Source: Halorubrum sp. BOL3-1
GTDB lineage: Archaea > Halobacteriota > Halobacteria > Halobacteriales > Haloferacaceae
Direction: 5' to 3'
Assembly: GCF_004114375.1 (NCBI RefSeq)
Contig: NZ_CP034692.1
Location: 558,001-622,000, forward strand
Length of the DNA stretch: 64,000 nucleotides
Positions 62,050-64,000 of the stretch are shown here, in pieces. A program made the position numbers and the translations under genes. How positions within the stretch are numbered: position 1 is the stretch's first letter; the number at the start of each line of letters is the position of its first letter. Below the pieces are notes generated by a model. That model saw only the letters and a list, made by a program, of their open reading frames with translations, ran no database searches and was not told where the DNA came from.

Positions 62050-62789
62050 ACGCCGAGGTACTCCCGTCTGACCTCGTCGTTCGCCTCGATCTCCGCCGAA
62101 GTCCCTTGGTAGACGACGCTGCCCTGGTCGAGGACGTAGCAGTAGTCGGCGAGTTTGATCGCCGCGGCCGCGTTCTGCTCGACGAGCAGGATCGTCTTCC
62201 CTTGGTCGGCGATCTCTTGGATGATATCGACGACGTCCTGTACGATCTGTGGGGCGAGCCCCTCTGACGGTTCGTCTAGCATGAGTAGTTTGGTGTCCTG
62301 TTTGAGCGTTCGAGCGATAGCGAGCATCTGCTGTTCCCCGCCGCTGAGCGTGCCGGCTTTCTGGTCGCGACGCTCGTCGAGACGAGAGAACTGCTCGTAT
62401 ATCTCCTCGTCGCTGACGCCGGTCTTGCCGGTCTCGACCGACCGGCCGATCCGGTTCAGAAGGTTCTTCGAGATGTCCGGGACGTGGAGGTTCTCGGCGA
62501 CGGTCAGGTTCGAGAACATCCGTCGTTCTTCGGGCACGAGGGACAGCCCGCGCGCCGAGATGTCTTCGGGCTTCTGGCCGGTGATATCGGTACCGTCGAA
62601 CCGAATGGTGCCGCTCCGCACTTCCGGTGGGGTCGTCCCCGTGATGCTTCGCAGCGTGGTGGTCTTGCCGGCGCCGTTCCGCCCCAGCAGGGCGATGATC
62701 TGCCCCTCTTCGACGTCCATCGTCACGTCCCGGAGGATGTGACTCTCCCCGTAGTAGGAGTTGACGCCCTCGAGTTCGAGCAGGCTCAT
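62046..62789 (-). CDS. livF: Branched-chain amino acid ABC transporter ATPase (LivF)
   Basis: A 247-residue ATPase of the HAAT family. Walker A GRNGAGKTT, signature LSGGEQQMLAIA, and Walker B KLLMLDEPSEGLAPQ with the LivF-typical SEGLAP. It overlaps livG (ATGA) and the thioredoxin-like gene. It powers import of leucine, isoleucine, valine or related compounds such as urea or amides. Confidence 0.95.
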   Translation of the reverse strand: MSLLELEGVNSYYGESHILRDVTMDVEEGQIIALLGRNGAGKTTTLRSITGTTPPEVRSGTIRFDGTDITGQKPEDISARGLSLVPEERRMFSNLTVAENLHVPDISKNLLNRIGRSVETGKTGVSDEEIYEQFSRLDERRDQKAGTLSGGEQQMLAIARTLKQDTKLLMLDEPSEGLAPQIVQDVVDIIQEIADQGKTILLVEQNAAAAIKLADYCYVLDQGSVVYQGTSAEIEANDEVRREYLGV

Positions 62790-63541
62790 ATCTCGACACC
62801 CCCGAGGTACGCCTCCTGAACGCTGGGATCGCCGCGGATCTCTTCCGGCGTTCCGTCGGCGATCTTCGCCCCGCGGTTGAGCACCGCGATGCGGTCGGAG
62901 ACGCGGAAGATGATCTCCATGTCGTGTTCGATCAAGACGATCGTGACCCCGCGTTCGTCCTTGATGCGCTGGATGAGGTCGACCGTGTCGTCGGTCTCGT
63001 CGGGCGACATCCCGGCGGTCGGCTCGTCGAGGAAGAGGAGGTCGGGATCCCCGGCGAGCGCGAGCGCCATCTCGAGTCGACGCTTGTCGCCGTACGGCAG
63101 CGACTTGGCCTTGATGTCGCGTTGCTCGTACAGCCCCATGTCCTCGAGCGTTCGTCTCGCGCGCGCGGAGACGTCGTCGTAGCCGGCGAGACGCTTGAAG
63201 AAGTTTAGGCTGAACGAGCCGTGTTCGGCGCCCAACGAGGCGACGACCGCGTTCCGCTCGACGGTCAGGTCGGGGAAGATCGACGCCGTCTGGAACGACT
63301 TGCTCAGGCCCTGTTGGACGATCTCGTGCGGCTCCTTCCCGGTGATGTCCTCACCGCGGTACCGCACCGTCCCGTCGGTGGGGTTCAACAGTCCCGTGAT
63401 GAGGTTCACTGTCGTCGATTTTCCCGCGCCGTTCGGTCCGATGATACTCATCAACTCGCCCTCCTCGAGCTGGAGGTCGATCTCGTCGACTGCCGTCAGT
63501 TCACCGAACTGTTTCGTGAGTCCGTTTGTTTCCAGAAGCAT
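62786..63541 (-). CDS. livG: Branched-chain amino acid ABC transporter ATPase (LivG)
   Basis: A 251-residue ATPase. Walker A GPNGAGKST, signature LPYGDKRRLEMALAL (the LivG-type Y-G-x-x-R-R-L-E), and Walker B LLFLDEPTAGMSPDET. The stop and start overlaps on both sides show tight translational coupling with livM and livF. Confidence 0.95.
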   Translation of the reverse strand: MLLETNGLTKQFGELTAVDEIDLQLEEGELMSIIGPNGAGKSTTVNLITGLLNPTDGTVRYRGEDITGKEPHEIVQQGLSKSFQTASIFPDLTVERNAVVASLGAEHGSFSLNFFKRLAGYDDVSARARRTLEDMGLYEQRDIKAKSLPYGDKRRLEMALALAGDPDLLFLDEPTAGMSPDETDDTVDLIQRIKDERGVTIVLIEHDMEIIFRVSDRIAVLNRGAKIADGTPEEIRGDPSVQEAYLGGVEI

Positions 63542-64000
63542 CAGGAGTCATCCTCCGAGAGTTGCTCGCGAACGGTCGACCGGGCGCTGCTGACGATCCC
63601 CCAGATGCCGGCGGGGAACAGCCAGACGACGGTCACGAAGAGCGTCCCGAGGACGAGCAGCCAAAAGGCTATCTCGCCGGAGACGATGTTCTCGATGTAG
63701 AGGAACGCGACCGTTCCCGCCACCGGGCCGAAGACGGATCCGATCCCGCCCAACACCGTGATGATCACGATGTCGCCGCTCGTGATCCAGAACAGCGATC
63801 CGACGGCGACGTACTGTGCGTGGATCGTGTGAAGCCCGCCGGCGACGCCGGCGAACGCGCCCGAGAGAACGAACGCGGTGATCTTGTACCGCCAGACGTT
63901 CAGTCCGAGGAACCTCACGCGCTGTTCGTTCTCCGCGATCGCTTGGAAGATGGTCCCGTACGGCGACCTGACGATCCGGACGGCGACCGCGACGGCAAGC
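63541..64000 (-). CDS. livM: Branched-chain amino acid ABC transporter permease (LivM), partial
   Basis: The C-terminal 152 codons of a LivM permease; the 5' part is beyond the window edge. SPYGTIFQAIAENEQRVRFL matches the conserved cytoplasmic loop motif (the EAA-like region), followed by YKITAFVLSGAFAGVAGGLH and VLGGIGSVFGPVAGTVAF, two typical helices. The stop overlaps the livG start. livH and the binding protein are presumably upstream, outside the window. Confidence 0.94.
   Translation of the reverse strand, partial: LAVAVAVRIVRSPYGTIFQAIAENEQRVRFLGLNVWRYKITAFVLSGAFAGVAGGLHTIHAQYVAVGSLFWITSGDIVIITVLGGIGSVFGPVAGTVAFLYIENIVSGEIAFWLLVLGTLFVTVVWLFPAGIWGIVSSARSTVREQLSEDDS

Noticed and set aside
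1-64000. tRNA, rRNA or replication origin
   Set aside because: No cloverleaf-like sequence, rRNA segment or ORB-type repeat cluster with an orc1/cdc6 gene was seen.

Overview
The window is a stretch of a haloarchaeal chromosome, most likely Halorubrum or a close relative. The DNA is GC-rich with G/C at most third codon positions, the proteins are strongly acidic, many genes have TATA boxes about 25 bases before a leaderless start, and there are archaeal hallmark genes: proteasome alpha, RNase P proteins Rnp2 and Rnp3, L31e/L39e/L18a, eIF6, prefoldin alpha, FtsY, FttA (aCPSF1), topoisomerase VI A and B, halocyanin and Tat lipoproteins. The genus guess is inference; no rRNA or tRNA gene was seen.

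Layout. 0-4.4 kb: end of a membrane protein gene, then a hyuA-hyuB hydantoinase/oxoprolinase operon. 4.4-18.4 kb: mostly core genes. These are the fttA terminator RNase, a minus-strand psmA-rnp2-methyltransferase-rnp3 cluster, a plus-strand peptidase-rpl39e-rpl31e-eif6 cluster, rpl18a-pfdA-ftsY (ftsY carries a frameshift in a C tract), then a SMP-30 lactonase and a PAP2 phosphatase. 18.5-44.6 kb: an accessory region rich in redox genes and decayed genes. It holds three intact DUF3179 genes plus a remnant, two redoxins, two HxlR regulators, an isochorismatase-like hydrolase, a degenerate membrane histidine kinase, NAD(P)HX epimerase, an aldehyde dehydrogenase, a halocyanin fusion, an AstE-like hydrolase divergent from a RimK ATP-grasp/retropepsin fusion, a pentapeptide-repeat potassium channel, and a merA mercuric reductase with its HxlR gene. 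Broken Rieske, DUF1097 and glutamate-synthase-like genes, two IS200/IS605-type ends and a MITE-like element lie among them. 44.6-52.1 kb: an aldo/keto reductase, an Lrp-aminotransferase pair, a GIDE-domain protein, acyl-CoA dehydrogenase, a soluble histidine kinase, msrB and a CDGSH protein, bounded by two opposite copies of a hairpin-rich repeat. 52.1-64 kb: top6B-top6A, an SDR, cspA, copA, an epimerase, and a livM-livG-livF branched-chain transporter operon followed by an overlapping thioredoxin-like gene.

The genes that appear to work together are the redoxin/isochorismatase cluster, linked by a shared GGTAACC/GGTTACC palindrome; the hxlR-merA pair around a perfect palindrome; the AstE/RimK-retropepsin pair with two HTH genes and a membrane protein downstream; and the tightly overlapped liv operon. 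The most unusual sequence-level signal is a family of hairpin units (about 7-9 bp arms, 3-base loops). They build two ~300-bp intergenic repeats and also appear as pairs of hairpins inserted in frame in merA (twice) and in the acyl-CoA dehydrogenase gene. A second unusual signal is a short low-GC3 island inside the ATPase domain of top6B.
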